Positions 1 through 9,705 of a stretch of DNA of 23,417 nucleotides are shown one piece after another. The stretch is from Burkholderiaceae bacterium. GTDB lineage: Bacteria; Pseudomonadota; Gammaproteobacteria; Burkholderiales; Burkholderiaceae. Within the stretch, counting starts at the first letter, position 1; every line of letters starts with the position of its first letter. The notes beneath the pieces are model-generated. The model was not told where the DNA came from. It made no database searches and worked only from the letters and a program-made list of their open reading frames with translations. The translations under genes were made by a program, and so were the position numbers. Location of the stretch: NCBI GenBank assembly GCA_947461335.1, contig CANHLB010000004.1:1-23417 (forward strand), read 5' to 3'.

Positions 1-30
1 AACTTACTACATTGACGACGACGAAAAAAC
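1..30 (-). other. Spacer downstream of ftsA, toward an off-window ftsZ
   Basis: This short non-coding stretch follows the ftsA stop codon. On the coding strand it contains a small GTC trinucleotide run (GTCGTCGTC) and no start codon that opens a frame. In the standard dcw order the next gene is ftsZ, so ftsZ is expected just left of the window; that is inference, since none of its coding sequence is visible. Confidence 0.4.
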
Positions 31-1260
31 TTAAAAATTTCCTGCAAACCATTCCTTCATGCGCGACATCACTCCTTGCAACGCGCCTGATTGAGAAACT
101 CGACGACCACGCAATAACTGCGCTTGACCCTCCATTAGCAAACCAATGCTGGTTGCATATCTAGGGCTACGTAAGACTTCGTGTAAATGCCCCCGATATT
201 CCGGAGTACCAATTCGTGCCGGCCTTAAAAAGACCTGCTCAGCTAATTCAACCATGCCAGGCATCAAGGATGTGCCACCCGTAAGTACAATTCCAGAGGA
301 GACCATGTCTTCGTATCCAGAATCGCGTACCACCCCTCTTACTAATGTGAAAAGCTCTTCGACGCGTGGCTCAATCACAGCGGCAAGTGCTTGTTTGGAC
401 ATTGGGCGTGGTTCTCGATCTCCCACACCAGGCACATCAATCATGGCAGCAGAATCAGCCATCTCTTGACGAGCAATTCCATGGGCAATCTTTAAGTCTT
501 CTGCTTCAATCGTTGGTGTACGCAATGCCATTGCTATGTCATTCGTAATCTGATCACCCGCAATAGGAATGACTGCCGTATGACGAATTGATCCTTGGCA
601 ATAAATGGCAATATCAGTTGTGCCACCACCTATATCTACCAAGACAACACCAAGCTCTTTTTCATCATCCGTTAAAACAGCTAAGCTTGATGCCAAAGGT
701 TGCAAAATGAGGTCATTTACTTCAAGACCACAACGGCGCACGCACTTCACAATATTTTGAGCAGCGCTAACTGCGCCTGTCACGATATGCACTTTCACCT
801 CAAGACGTAGCCCACTCATACCAATGGGCTCACGCACATCTTCCTGGCCATCAATAATGAATTCTTGAACAAGGATATGTAATATTTGTTGGTCTGTCGG
901 AATGTTGATTGCTTTAGCAGTCTCCAGAACACGTTCAACATCACCGTCACCAACTTCTTTATCCCGAATAGCCACCATACCGCTCGAGTTAAAACTCACA
1001 ATATGATTACCAGCAATACCTGTAAAGACTTGAACAATCTGGCGATCAGCCATCACCTCTGCCTCTTCAAGCGCTTTCTGAATCGACTGAACCGTAGCTT
1101 CGATATTGACTACAACGCCCTTCTTCAATCCTTTAGAAGCTGTTTGACCAACTCCAACTACATTGAATTGACCATCTGGAGCTAGCTCCGCAACTAAGGC
1201 AACCACCTTAGAAGTTCCAATGTCTAAACCCACTAATAGGTCGCGATTATCTTTACTCAT
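31..1260 (-). CDS. ftsA: Cell division protein FtsA
   Basis: This is an actin-like ATPase that tethers FtsZ to the inner membrane and recruits later divisome proteins. The 409-residue length is typical of FtsA. The phosphate-binding motif DIGTSK is at residues 13-18 and the second nucleotide-binding motif DIGGGTTD at 209-216. A C-terminal LTGG-type adenosine motif is present. The last residues (near MSRMKEWF) form the amphipathic helix that binds the membrane in this family. The ATG start lies 9 nt after the ftsQ stop and is preceded by GAGG about 7 nt upstream, so it belongs to the dcw transcript. Nothing is unusual. Confidence 0.98.
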   Translation of the reverse strand: MSKDNRDLLVGLDIGTSKVVALVAELAPDGQFNVVGVGQTASKGLKKGVVVNIEATVQSIQKALEEAEVMADRQIVQVFTGIAGNHIVSFNSSGMVAIRDKEVGDGDVERVLETAKAINIPTDQQILHILVQEFIIDGQEDVREPIGMSGLRLEVKVHIVTGAVSAAQNIVKCVRRCGLEVNDLILQPLASSLAVLTDDEKELGVVLVDIGGGTTDIAIYCQGSIRHTAVIPIAGDQITNDIAMALRTPTIEAEDLKIAHGIARQEMADSAAMIDVPGVGDREPRPMSKQALAAVIEPRVEELFTLVRGVVRDSGYEDMVSSGIVLTGGTSLMPGMVELAEQVFLRPARIGTPEYRGHLHEVLRSPRYATSIGLLMEGQAQLLRGRRVSQSGALQGVMSRMKEWFAGNF

Positions 1261-1269
1261 TCACATTCC

Positions 1270-2127
1270 TCATTGCTTCTGCTCACTTTTTTTTCCATCT
1301 ACATCATTCTTTTTTAAACCTGCTGATGCAAGATGAACTGCGAAACCATTTGCATAACGCAGATCTACTGCATCAATGCGGTTTGCCCACTTCTCTTGAA
1401 CCTGAGGCCAATATTTGAATAAGCGTGCAACACGCTCTTCAGTTAAGTTTTTGTCAGAGCTCTCTTCGTCTCGCCCAAACTCCACCTTCATACCGTTCGA
1501 TAACCTGACATGCCACGCATAGCGCTCAGTTAGAGCAAGACTAGTTACCTCAGCACCCCAAGGTTTAAACCAATTGTTGGCTTTTTCATAAAGACTCATC
1601 ACCTCTTGACTAGCATCATCTGGTCCTGAAAAATCCAACAATTGCTTGTCGTCAGTAAGCTCTGAAATGCGGCCAGAAAATAGCTCGCCATGGGTATTCA
1701 TTAAGGTGCTACTACTCTCACCACCCCAAGTAGCAAAAGGTTTTTGCTCTTCAATATTGACGATCAAACCATTGGGCCAAACTCGACGGACGTTAGCGTG
1801 GCGGACCCAAGGCATGCTTTCAAAACCGCGTTTAACATCTTCTAGGCGCACACTAAAGAAATTGCCCTGCACGGTTTCCATTACCTGATGCTTCACAATG
1901 GATTTATTAATATGTTTCAGTGTTTGGCCTGCAATTGGCTCAACTTGTATTTGCTTTAAGGCAAATACTGGTCTTTGACTTAACCAAACCAAAACACCGA
2001 TAACTAACATCACCATAAAACAACGCATCAAGAAACGGCTGAGCTTTTGCATCCGCTCTGGATGATTCCAAAGAGGGGACATGATGACCGAGAAGATATC
2101 TCCGAAGCGATCTAAGAGGGTGCTCAT
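1270..2127 (-). CDS. ftsQ: Cell division protein FtsQ
   Basis: This is a bitopic inner-membrane divisome protein that links FtsA/FtsK to FtsL-FtsB and FtsW-FtsI. The 285 residues comprise a cytoplasmic N-terminus, one membrane segment at about 30-50, a POTRA domain starting near residue 54 ([10 protein letters not shown]), and the FtsQ beta domain with the conserved WPN motif ([17 protein letters not shown]). The C-terminal tail is Lys-rich and hydrophilic (KKNDVDGKK). Its ATG overlaps the ddl stop as ATGA, with GAGGAG about 8 nt upstream, which argues for translational coupling. Position between ddl and ftsA is the classical one. Confidence 0.97.
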   Translation of the reverse strand: MSTLLDRFGDIFSVIMSPLWNHPERMQKLSRFLMRCFMVMLVIGVLVWLSQRPVFALKQIQVEPIAGQTLKHINKSIVKHQVMETVQGNFFSVRLEDVKRGFESMPWVRHANVRRVWPNGLIVNIEEQKPFATWGGESSSTLMNTHGELFSGRISELTDDKQLLDFSGPDDASQEVMSLYEKANNWFKPWGAEVTSLALTERYAWHVRLSNGMKVEFGRDEESSDKNLTEERVARLFKYWPQVQEKWANRIDAVDLRYANGFAVHLASAGLKKNDVDGKKSEQKQ

Positions 2128-3137
2128 GCACTAAGCTCCTCTTCTTGTTGCATAGTTTGACTAAGCAACCACAAGACCAAGTCTGCATAAGTAACGCCGG
2201 CAGCTTTAGCCGCCATTGGCACTAGGGAATGGGAAGTCATGCCTGGCGAGGTATTCATTTCCAACAAATAAGGTTTGCCAGTTTTTTGATCGAGCATCAC
2301 ATCAGCACGACCCCAGGTACGGCACCCTAAAGCTTTATAAGATGCTAAAGCTAACGCTTGTACACGCTCATTCACTTCAGGAGCAAGGCCAGTTGGGCAT
2401 AAATACTGAGTCTCATTTGAGAAATATTTATGATGAAAGTCGTAATTGGCTTGCGGCGGAATAATTTTGATGACTGGTAAAGCTTCTGCGGTATTACCCT
2501 GACCAACTAATGGGCAAGTTAACTCATCACCAACAATACAAGTCTCAGCGATCACTTTTTGATCTAATCCTGCAGCGAGCTTATAAGCAGCTGGTAACTC
2601 CTCAACAGACTTCACTTTAGTTAGGCCAAGAGAAGAGCCTTCGTGTGCTGGCTTCACAATCAAAGGCAGACCTAATTTTTTCACAACTGCATTCCAGTCA
2701 CTTGCTGCAGTAAGCTCCTCAAACTCTGGCGTAGCTAAACCATTACTTAACCAAATTTGTTTAGTTGCAATCTTGTCAATTGCCAAAGCAGAGGCTAATA
2801 CACCACTGCCGGTATAAGGTAAATTTAGTAGCTCTAATAAGCCTTGGATCGTTCCATCTTCACCATAGCGACCATGAAGAGCGATAAACACACGATCAAA
2901 TTTTTCTTTGGCCAATTCGGTTGGGCAACGTAAACCTGTATCAAAGGCATGTGCATCCACGCCCTTCAAAACTAAGGCCTCCAAAACACCCTTCCCCGAC
3001 ATTAGGGAAATTTCACGTTCACCAGAACGTCCGCCTAATAAAACGCCAACTCGTCCGAGTGATTTCACATCCAGCTTGGATAACTGCGACTTGACGCGAT
3101 CGCCCCAGATGTCAAGGCCTGTATCTAATTTAGACAC
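2124..3137 (-). CDS. ddl: D-alanine--D-alanine ligase
   Basis: This ATP-grasp enzyme joins two D-alanines to give the dipeptide used by MurF. A GTG start at 3137 is chosen because GGAGG sits exactly 6 nt upstream; it overlaps the murC end by 8 nt and gives 337 residues. An upstream ATG at 3209 would add 24 residues lying entirely inside murC and has no family support. Signatures are [13 protein letters not shown] (33-45, with the D-Ala-binding Glu), HGRYGEDG (88-95), KPAHEGSS (162-169), the omega-loop Tyr in ETQYLCP (242-248), GRADVMLD (276-283) and the metal/ATP site [10 protein letters not shown] (292-301). About 28 residues precede the family core, longer than in E. coli DdlB. Confidence is high for function, slightly lower for the start. 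Confidence 0.96.
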   Translation of the reverse strand: MSKLDTGLDIWGDRVKSQLSKLDVKSLGRVGVLLGGRSGEREISLMSGKGVLEALVLKGVDAHAFDTGLRCPTELAKEKFDRVFIALHGRYGEDGTIQGLLELLNLPYTGSGVLASALAIDKIATKQIWLSNGLATPEFEELTAASDWNAVVKKLGLPLIVKPAHEGSSLGLTKVKSVEELPAAYKLAAGLDQKVIAETCIVGDELTCPLVGQGNTAEALPVIKIIPPQANYDFHHKYFSNETQYLCPTGLAPEVNERVQALALASYKALGCRTWGRADVMLDQKTGKPYLLEMNTSPGMTSHSLVPMAAKAAGVTYADLVLWLLSQTMQQEEELSA

Positions 3138-4566
3138 TCTTTGCCTCCGCCAAGGTATGAGGTATGGCAGAAATTGATCCTGCACCCATCGTAATGAGAA
3201 CATCACCATCTTTTAATACCTGAGATATCTTTTCCGGCATCTCAGCGATATTTGCTGCAAAAACCACCGCAGCAGAATTTAAATGCCCTTTAGTATTTTT
3301 TTCTTCTGCAAGTGCTGCTTTCATCAAACTCTTACCATCTGCACCCGGAATTTTTGCTTCACCAGCGGGATAAACCTCAGTCAATATCAATGCATCAAAG
3401 TTCCTAAGAACTTGAACAAACTCTCCAAAACAATCCCGCGTTCTTGTAAACCGATGTGGTTGGAATGCCAAAACTAATCGACGATCTGGATAGGCCCCGC
3501 GTGCAGCTGCTAAAGTTGCCGCCATCTCGACCGGATGATGTCCATAGTCGTCAATCAATGTGAAACTGCCGCCAGCAGCAAGAGGAATTTCTCCGTAACG
3601 CTGAAAACGGCGACCGACACCACTAAATTCAGAGAGGGCTTTTGTGATTGCCTCATCACTAACACCCAATTCGGTAGCAATACCAATTGCGGCCAAAGCA
3701 TTTTGCACATTATGCAAACCAGGCAAATTTAAGGTTACATTGAGAGGGCCAGGCTTATTGCCGTGTCTTCGAACCGTTCGGCGCTCTACCGTGAAATGCA
3801 TACGAGTTCCATCAGCACGTAGATTAATAGCTCTAATATCAGCATCATCGGAGAGCCCATAACGCAATACTGGTTGCGATACAAATGGAATGATGTCGCG
3901 TACATTGGCATCATCAATGCACAATACAGCTACACCATAAAATGGCATGCGCTGAATAAATTGCACGAAAGCTTGTTTCAATCTAGCCATATCATGCTGA
4001 TAGGTATCCATATGATCAGCATCAATATTGGTAACTACTTCCATCGCTGGAAAAAGTTGTAAAAAAGAAGCATCAGATTCATCTGCTTCAACCACAATAA
4101 AATCACCACGACCTAAGCGGGCATTAGCACCTGCAGAATTCAACTTGCCACCAATAACAAAGGTCGGATCTAGTCCACCTTCAGCCAGTACGGATGCAAC
4201 TAGACTGGTTGTAGTGGTCTTGCCATGTGTGCCAGCAATAGCGATACCTTGCTTTAGGCGCATTAATTCGCCTAACATCACTGCCCGCTGAATGACCGGA
4301 ATCTTTGCAGCCCGCGCTGCAAGTACCTCTGGATTATTTCCAGCTACAGCAGTAGAAATGACTACCGCTTCAGCAGTACCAATATTTTTAGGGTCATGTC
4401 CAATATGAATCACTGCACCCAACTCTTTTAGGCGTTTCGTTACCGCACCTTCAGCTAAATCTGACCCAGATACTTGATAACCCAAGTTCAATAGCACTTC
4501 AGCTATACCGCTCATACCAGCACCACCAATGCCAATGAAATGGATCTGCTGAACTATATGTTTCAT
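3130..4566 (-). CDS. murC: UDP-N-acetylmuramate--L-alanine ligase MurC
   Basis: This cytoplasmic enzyme adds the first residue, L-Ala, to UDP-MurNAc. The 478 residues show the N-terminal [11 protein letters not shown]ossmann loop (11-20), the Mur-ligase P-loop GTHGKTTTT (112-120), ADESD (161-165), the HNVQNALAA segment near 285-293 and DDYGHHP (339-345), which is diagnostic for MurC. The ATG at 4566 is preferred over a TTG six codons upstream because it forms an ATGA overlap with the murG stop and has a G-rich stretch about 7 nt upstream. At the other end its last 8 nt are shared with ddl. It sits in the usual murG-murC-ddl order. Confidence 0.98.
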   Translation of the reverse strand: MKHIVQQIHFIGIGGAGMSGIAEVLLNLGYQVSGSDLAEGAVTKRLKELGAVIHIGHDPKNIGTAEAVVISTAVAGNNPEVLAARAAKIPVIQRAVMLGELMRLKQGIAIAGTHGKTTTTSLVASVLAEGGLDPTFVIGGKLNSAGANARLGRGDFIVVEADESDASFLQLFPAMEVVTNIDADHMDTYQHDMARLKQAFVQFIQRMPFYGVAVLCIDDANVRDIIPFVSQPVLRYGLSDDADIRAINLRADGTRMHFTVERRTVRRHGNKPGPLNVTLNLPGLHNVQNALAAIGIATELGVSDEAITKALSEFSGVGRRFQRYGEIPLAAGGSFTLIDDYGHHPVEMAATLAAARGAYPDRRLVLAFQPHRFTRTRDCFGEFVQVLRNFDALILTEVYPAGEAKIPGADGKSLMKAALAEEKNTKGHLNSAAVVFAANIAEMPEKISQVLKDGDVLITMGAGSISAIPHTLAEAKSV

Positions 4567-5636
4567 ATGCCTACCCCCGCACAATCAGCACACACTTCGG
4601 CCACTCGCAAAGTCGCATGAGGTTTGGCTAAGGCGTGCGCTCGTAAGGCCATATCTTTTAAGTCTGCGCGACTAAGGTTTTGAATCATTAAAGCCAAATC
4701 TTGCGGATTGAGATACTGCTGTGGCAATAAAATTGCTGCATCAGCATCTGCTAAAAATTTGGCATTAGTAGTTTGATGATCATCAATTGCAAATGGGAAA
4801 GGAATTAAGCAAGAAGCAACTCCGCATGCTGCTAGCTCTGATATGGTCATTGCTCCTGCACGACAAATTACAAGATCAGCTTGAGAATATGCAATTGGCA
4901 TATCGTCAATAAATGGTCGTATATCAGCCTCAACCCCTAATTTTTCATAGCGATTTTGCAGATCTGTTAAATGTTTGTCGCCTGCCTGATGAATAACTAT
5001 AGGACGCATATCTTTTGGCATCAATGCAAGAGCAGCGGGAATCGTTTCATTTAAAGCAGCTGCACCTAAACTACCACCAACTACCAAAATAGATAATGGG
5101 CCTTGGCGCTGTTCATAACGCAATTGTGGTGGAGCGATATGTTCAAATTCTTCGCGGATAGGATTACCAACCCACTCTGCAGGGGTCATCGTATTTGGAA
5201 AACCAGTTAATGTGCGCATTGCAATTTTTGCGAGCGCAAGATTAGCACTTCCAGCTACAGAATTGGCTTCATGAAGAACTAATGGGCGCTTTAATAACTT
5301 AGTTACTAAACCACCAGGGAAAGTAATATAACCTCCCATACCCAAGACTACAGATGGTTTTATACGTCGCATAATTTTCCAGCTTTGAATGCACGCACGC
5401 ATTAAATTCATTGGCAGCATCAACTTGGCTTTGAGTCCTTTTCCACGCAAACCACCAAACTCAACTGCCTCAAATGGAAAATCGCAAGACTTCACTAGGC
5501 GATATTCCATGCCGCTTTTATTTCCCAACCATGACACATTCCAACCGCAAGTCCTTAAATATTCGGCGACAGCAAGGCCTGGGAAGATATGCCCACCAGT
5601 ACCTCCAGCCATCACCAAAATTGAGGGTCTTGTCAC
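4563..5636 (-). CDS. murG: Undecaprenyl-PP-MurNAc-pentapeptide GlcNAc transferase MurG
   Basis: This peripheral membrane GT28 glycosyltransferase converts lipid I to lipid II on the cytoplasmic face. The 357 residues carry the N-terminal glycine loop [10 protein letters not shown] (11-20), the second G-loop GGSLGA (187-192), and the UDP-GlcNAc site GAMTISE (261-267) followed by PFAIDDHQ (281-288). The start is GTG, overlapping the ftsW stop as GTGA with GGAGG 6 nt upstream. This makes it one of three GTG starts in the downstream half of the cluster. Substrate comes from MraY, encoded three genes upstream. Confidence 0.98.
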   Translation of the reverse strand: MTRPSILVMAGGTGGHIFPGLAVAEYLRTCGWNVSWLGNKSGMEYRLVKSCDFPFEAVEFGGLRGKGLKAKLMLPMNLMRACIQSWKIMRRIKPSVVLGMGGYITFPGGLVTKLLKRPLVLHEANSVAGSANLALAKIAMRTLTGFPNTMTPAEWVGNPIREEFEHIAPPQLRYEQRQGPLSILVVGGSLGAAALNETIPAALALMPKDMRPIVIHQAGDKHLTDLQNRYEKLGVEADIRPFIDDMPIAYSQADLVICRAGAMTISELAACGVASCLIPFPFAIDDHQTTNAKFLADADAAILLPQQYLNPQDLALMIQNLSRADLKDMALRAHALAKPHATLRVAEVCADCAGVGI

Positions 5637-6904
5637 AGCTTCCCTCCGCGCATCAAAATGCGATTCTCATAATCAATCCGTAGCAGCATTGCAATGGCAA
5701 TCACATTCATTAAAATTGCGGATCCGCCATAACTCACTAATGGCAATGTCAAGCCCTTAGTTGGCAATAAGCCTAAGTTCACACCCATGTTGATAAAAGC
5801 TTGCCAACCAATCCAGATAGCAACGCCTTTCGCTGCAAGACCAGCAAAGCTGCGGTCTAATTGCAAGGCAGTGCGCCCAATTAAAAAGGCGCGACGCACA
5901 ATCCAGTAGAACAAGAAGATCATGACAACCACACCAACAAAACCAAGCTCTTCTCCAATAACTGCCATGATGAAGTCGGTATGTGCTTCAGGTAAGTAAT
6001 GTAGTTTTTCTACACTGCCGCCAAGCCCAGTGCCAAACCACTCACCACGACCAAACGCCATTAGCGAATGAGTTAATTGATAACCCTTATTTGCAGCGTT
6101 ATCGACCTGCCATGGATCAACAAAAGCCATGATTCTTTTTTGTCTAAAGGGAGAGAACGCAATAATCGTGACAGCACTTACAATTCCAACGACAATCAGA
6201 CCACCAAATAACTTAGCATTGATGCCGCCTAAGAACAAAATACCAAATGCAATTAGAGCGACCACCACAAATGCACCCATATCTGGCTCAGCCATCAAGA
6301 GGCCACCAACCAATGCAACTGCAATACCCATTGGCAACATACCCTTAACAAAAGAGTGCAGATATTCTTGACGCTGAACGGTATAACTAGCAGCAAAAAT
6401 AATAGCGGCAAATTTCATTAACTCAGATGGTTGGAAGTTCATTAAGCCCAGCGGAATCCAGCGCTTTGCACCGTTTACTCCCTTACCAACACCTGGAATC
6501 AGAACCGCGATCAATAGCAAGACGGTAAATCCAAAAATCAATGGTGAATAGCGATCCCACATCTTCGTTGGGATCTTGAAAACCCAGATACCTACTACGA
6601 TCGCAATCGCCAAAGAAATCATATGGCGAATTAAGAAAAAGTTACTGCTGTAGTTTGCGTACTTAGGACCATCAGCTAAGGTAATTGAGGCTGAATACAC
6701 CATTACCAAGCCAATCAACATGAGAGAGAGTACTGCCCATACCAGCAATTGGTCGTACTCCATCATGCGCGAACGAGTTTGCTCAACTCCCGATACCGCA
6801 TCTCTAAGGCCAGTTCGGAAGTTATCAATCCCACCCCTAGAAAAATTCCAGAAGCGATCCAAACCCAAACGATTTTCAGGAAAAAGTTTTTCTTTTAGAT
6901 TCAC
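5633..6904 (-). CDS. ftsW: Septal peptidoglycan glycosyltransferase FtsW (SEDS family)
   Basis: This multispanning SEDS glycosyltransferase polymerises lipid II at the septum together with FtsI. The 423 residues begin with a cytoplasmic segment of about 50 residues, then a series of hydrophobic helices. Family signatures are NGAKRWI (144-150), QPSELMK (158-164), AEPDMG (205-210), PEAHTDFI with the probable catalytic Asp310, IGEELG (316-321) and the C-terminal PTKGLTLPLVSYGGS. The GTG start overlaps the murD stop as GTGA and has AAGGAG 7 nt upstream. Presence of FtsI in the same operon and the N-terminal cytoplasmic tail favour FtsW over RodA. Confidence 0.97.
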   Translation of the reverse strand: MNLKEKLFPENRLGLDRFWNFSRGGIDNFRTGLRDAVSGVEQTRSRMMEYDQLLVWAVLSLMLIGLVMVYSASITLADGPKYANYSSNFFLIRHMISLAIAIVVGIWVFKIPTKMWDRYSPLIFGFTVLLLIAVLIPGVGKGVNGAKRWIPLGLMNFQPSELMKFAAIIFAASYTVQRQEYLHSFVKGMLPMGIAVALVGGLLMAEPDMGAFVVVALIAFGILFLGGINAKLFGGLIVVGIVSAVTIIAFSPFRQKRIMAFVDPWQVDNAANKGYQLTHSLMAFGRGEWFGTGLGGSVEKLHYLPEAHTDFIMAVIGEELGFVGVVVMIFLFYWIVRRAFLIGRTALQLDRSFAGLAAKGVAIWIGWQAFINMGVNLGLLPTKGLTLPLVSYGGSAILMNVIAIAMLLRIDYENRILMRGGKL

Positions 6905-8523
6905 GCTTGCACTCCTTCGAAACGCATTCCTAATTCTTCGACCTCATGAGCAAATGCTTGTGCACGAGCGACATAGTCTTTAAATTGGTCAAAGCTAGCG
7001 CAAGCTGGTGAAAGCAGAACTAAATCGCCAGACTGCGCTTGTTCGGCAGCTGCCTTGACTGCGTTCTCTAGGCTACCGCTCACCGTGAATGTGACATCAG
7101 CACCCAGCGCTTGGCTAATGGCAGCAGCATCCTTGCCAATCAAGAAAACACCTTTAACAAAACGCAAAGTGGGCTCACGTAATGGACTGAAATCCTGTCC
7201 TTTACCATCACCACCGGCAATCAACCAAATTTTCTTACCAGATTCATTGTTGCCCAAGCCATTTAGGGCGGCTACAGTAGCGCCAACATTAGTTCCTTTG
7301 CTATCATCGACATATTCAACGTCATTAACAATTGCAATACTTTGAACTCGGTGTGGTTCACCATGGTAATCCCGCAAACCATGTAATAAAACATTCATCG
7401 GTAAGCCAGCGGCCCTTGCTAATGCAAGAGCAGCTAAAGCATTTAATGCATTGTGGCGACCACGAATTCTGAGCGCATCGGCTGGAATCAAGCGCTTTAA
7501 TCGCAATGCTTCATCTTCTTGACTGACAGCGGACTTCCGGCGGCGTTTTGGTTTGGGCTCAATATCTTCATCTACCTCTGCCCATACAAGCCAATCTATT
7601 CCCCCGGCACGCAAATCATGCTCGATACCAAATGCGCCTTGCTCATCAGGCCTGCTTGAACCAAAAGTTACAATCGCCCGTTCTGCTTTTTGAGTCTCTG
7701 ACAATAAATTCATCACAAGAGAATCATCACGATTCAAAATACAAACTGTATCAACACCAAATATCTTGGCCTTTGCATCTGCATACGAATGCATATCGCC
7801 ATGCCAATCCAAGTGATCTTGTGTGATATTGAGAACACTAGCGGCAGTTGCATTCAGGGTGTGCGTGTAAACCAATTGGAAGCTAGATAATTCGAGAACC
7901 CAGATATCAGGCATATCTTCGACTTGGTCTGCGTCGTTTAGACAGCTCATTAACTTATCTAATGCTGCTGGGCTAATATTCCCAGCTACTGCAACTTTCT
8001 TACTAGCGCGCTCGCAAAGTTGACCAGTTAGTGCAGTAGTGGTGGTTTTTCCATTAGTGCCAGTGATAGCCAATACTGCAGATGAATAAGGAGAATTATT
8101 TAACTGCGCCATACGACTTAAGGCTGCAATGGCACGTGCAAAAAACTCAATCTCACTCCACACATCAATTCTGGCTTTTCTGGCTTTGACTAAGAATGAT
8201 TGGGTAGGCTCTAGTAATGGAGACAAACCAGGGCTGATTCCGATAACATCAATATCAACCAATAGCTCATCATCTAATGTGCCAAAGTGAATGTCTTTAA
8301 GACCAGAAATTTTTAATTCGTCAAGCCAAGCATTCTGGCGATCAGAAAATTGAGACTCATTGCGCGTATCGATTAAGCGAACGGACGCCCCATTACGCAG
8401 ACACCACCTTGCCATGGCAACACCAGATTCACCTAGGCCTAGAATCAAAAAACGATATGGTGCTTGATAACTAGTATCAGCAACAAAAGCAGGGTTAGCG
8501 AAGGTATTTAGTAAATTCAACAT
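6901..8523 (-). CDS. murD: UDP-N-acetylmuramoyl-L-alanine--D-glutamate ligase MurD
   Basis: This enzyme adds D-Glu to UDP-MurNAc-L-Ala. Signatures are the N-terminal LGLGESG (28-34), the P-loop GTNGKTTTT (155-163), LELSSFQL (210-217), DHLDWHG (236-242), GRHNALNALAA (355-365), DDSKGTN (406-412), the ADP-pocket GGDGKG (437-442) and the C-terminal SPACASFDQF (505-514). At 540 residues it is about 100 longer than E. coli MurD. Part of the extra length is a charged insert at about 318-345 with a basic run PKPKRRRK (323-330) between the central and C-terminal domains. Longer MurDs are known in betaproteobacteria. The ATG follows the mraY stop by 12 nt, with only a weak purine-rich ribosome site (CCAAGAAAAT). 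Confidence 0.96.
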   Translation of the reverse strand: MLNLLNTFANPAFVADTSYQAPYRFLILGLGESGVAMARWCLRNGASVRLIDTRNESQFSDRQNAWLDELKISGLKDIHFGTLDDELLVDIDVIGISPGLSPLLEPTQSFLVKARKARIDVWSEIEFFARAIAALSRMAQLNNSPYSSAVLAITGTNGKTTTTALTGQLCERASKKVAVAGNISPAALDKLMSCLNDADQVEDMPDIWVLELSSFQLVYTHTLNATAASVLNITQDHLDWHGDMHSYADAKAKIFGVDTVCILNRDDSLVMNLLSETQKAERAIVTFGSSRPDEQGAFGIEHDLRAGGIDWLVWAEVDEDIEPKPKRRRKSAVSQEDEALRLKRLIPADALRIRGRHNALNALAALALARAAGLPMNVLLHGLRDYHGEPHRVQSIAIVNDVEYVDDSKGTNVGATVAALNGLGNNESGKKIWLIAGGDGKGQDFSPLREPTLRFVKGVFLIGKDAAAISQALGADVTFTVSGSLENAVKAAAEQAQSGDLVLLSPACASFDQFKDYVARAQAFAHEVEELGMRFEGVQA

Positions 8524-8535
8524 ATTTTCTTGGGT

Positions 8536-9705
8536 TCACCGCAATTTCAGGCTAGATAAGCCAATTAATACCAATAGGATGGTAATGATCCAGAAGCGCA
8601 CTACTACTTGCGTTTCTTTCCAACCACCCAACTCAAAATGATGGTGTAGTGGGGCCATGCGGAAAATACGGCGACCCTCACCAGAATATTTTTTTGTGAT
8701 TTTGAACCAAAATACTTGCAGCATTACCGAAACAGTTTCTGCTACAAAAATTCCACCCATCACAAAGAGCACAATCTCTTGACGCACGATCACCGCAATG
8801 GTTCCAAGCGCTCCACCTAAAGCTAGCGCGCCAACATCTCCCATAAAGACTTGTGCAGGATGCGCGTTATACCAAAGGAAAGCTAAACCAGCTCCACCCA
8901 TGGCGCCGCAAAAGATTAATAACTCACCAGCACCTGGAATATAGGGGAACAATAAATATTTGGCATAGATTGCATTACCCATTACGTAAGCAAATGCACC
9001 CAATGCAGCACCCACCAAAATGACTGGCATGATCACTAAGCCATCAAGGCCATCGGTCAGGTTCACGGCATTGCTACTACCAACGATTACTAAGTAACTC
9101 AAGATAATGAAGCCCATCATTCCTAGTGGATAACTGACTTCTTTAATGAAAGGCAGTAGCAAATTTGTTTTTGCAGGAAGGTCTAATGCAAAGCCACTCT
9201 GAACCCATTCATAGAAAAGCTGAAGTACCTTAAGGTTATTTACCTCTGATACTGAGAATGCCAAATAGATTGCTGCAAATAAACCAATCACTGTTTGCCA
9301 AAAGAATTTTTCTCTTGAAGCCATGCCTTTGGGATCTTTGCGAGCAACCTTCCTATAGTCGTCTACCCAGCCAATCGCACCAAACCCAAAAGTGACAATC
9401 ATTACAATCCAGATAAAACGATTACTTAAATCCGCCCACAATACACAGGAGACAAAAATACCGATCAAAATCAATACGCCGCCCATAGTCGGAGTGCCAG
9501 ATTTAACTAAATGGGTTTGTGGACCATCTGTACGTACTGCTTGGCCCATTTTTAAGGCAGCCAATTGACGGATCACCCAAGGACCAGCTGCCAAACCAAT
9601 CAACAAGGCAGTGACTGTTGCCATTACCGCTCTAAAAGTAATGTAGTTAAAGACTCGGAAAAAACCAAAATCTTCCTGCAACCATTGCGCCAAGATTAAG
9701 AGCAT
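8536..9705 (-). CDS. mraY: Phospho-MurNAc-pentapeptide transferase MraY
   Basis: This integral membrane enzyme transfers phospho-MurNAc-pentapeptide to undecaprenyl phosphate, making lipid I. The 389 residues have about ten hydrophobic helices. Key sites are RTDGPQTH (58-65), SGTPTMGG (69-76), the DD pair at 115-116, NLTDGLDGL (215-223), the MGDVG metal site (288-292) and the HHH triad (354-356) in [11 protein letters not shown]. The ATG overlaps the end of murF by 10 nt and has GGAGG 7 nt upstream. The protein is somewhat longer than the 360-residue E. coli form, with the extra residues probably in the periplasmic segment around 155-190. Confidence 0.98.
   Translation of the reverse strand: MLLILAQWLQEDFGFFRVFNYITFRAVMATVTALLIGLAAGPWVIRQLAALKMGQAVRTDGPQTHLVKSGTPTMGGVLILIGIFVSCVLWADLSNRFIWIVMIVTFGFGAIGWVDDYRKVARKDPKGMASREKFFWQTVIGLFAAIYLAFSVSEVNNLKVLQLFYEWVQSGFALDLPAKTNLLLPFIKEVSYPLGMMGFIILSYLVIVGSSNAVNLTDGLDGLVIMPVILVGAALGAFAYVMGNAIYAKYLLFPYIPGAGELLIFCGAMGGAGLAFLWYNAHPAQVFMGDVGALALGGALGTIAVIVRQEIVLFVMGGIFVAETVSVMLQVFWFKITKKYSGEGRRIFRMAPLHHHFELGGWKETQVVVRFWIITILLVLIGLSSLKLR

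Noticed and set aside
886..1185. 99-codon plus-strand frame opposite ftsA
   Set aside because: It lies antisense to a well-conserved gene, with no family motif, and is best explained as a shadow of the ftsA codons.
4564..4584. TTG start for murC six codons upstream
   Set aside because: The ATG at 4566 gives the family-typical N-terminus and the ATGA coupling seen throughout the operon.
5389..5760. 123-codon plus-strand frame opposite murG/ftsW
   Set aside because: It spans the junction of two real genes on the other strand and has a composition typical of an antisense shadow.
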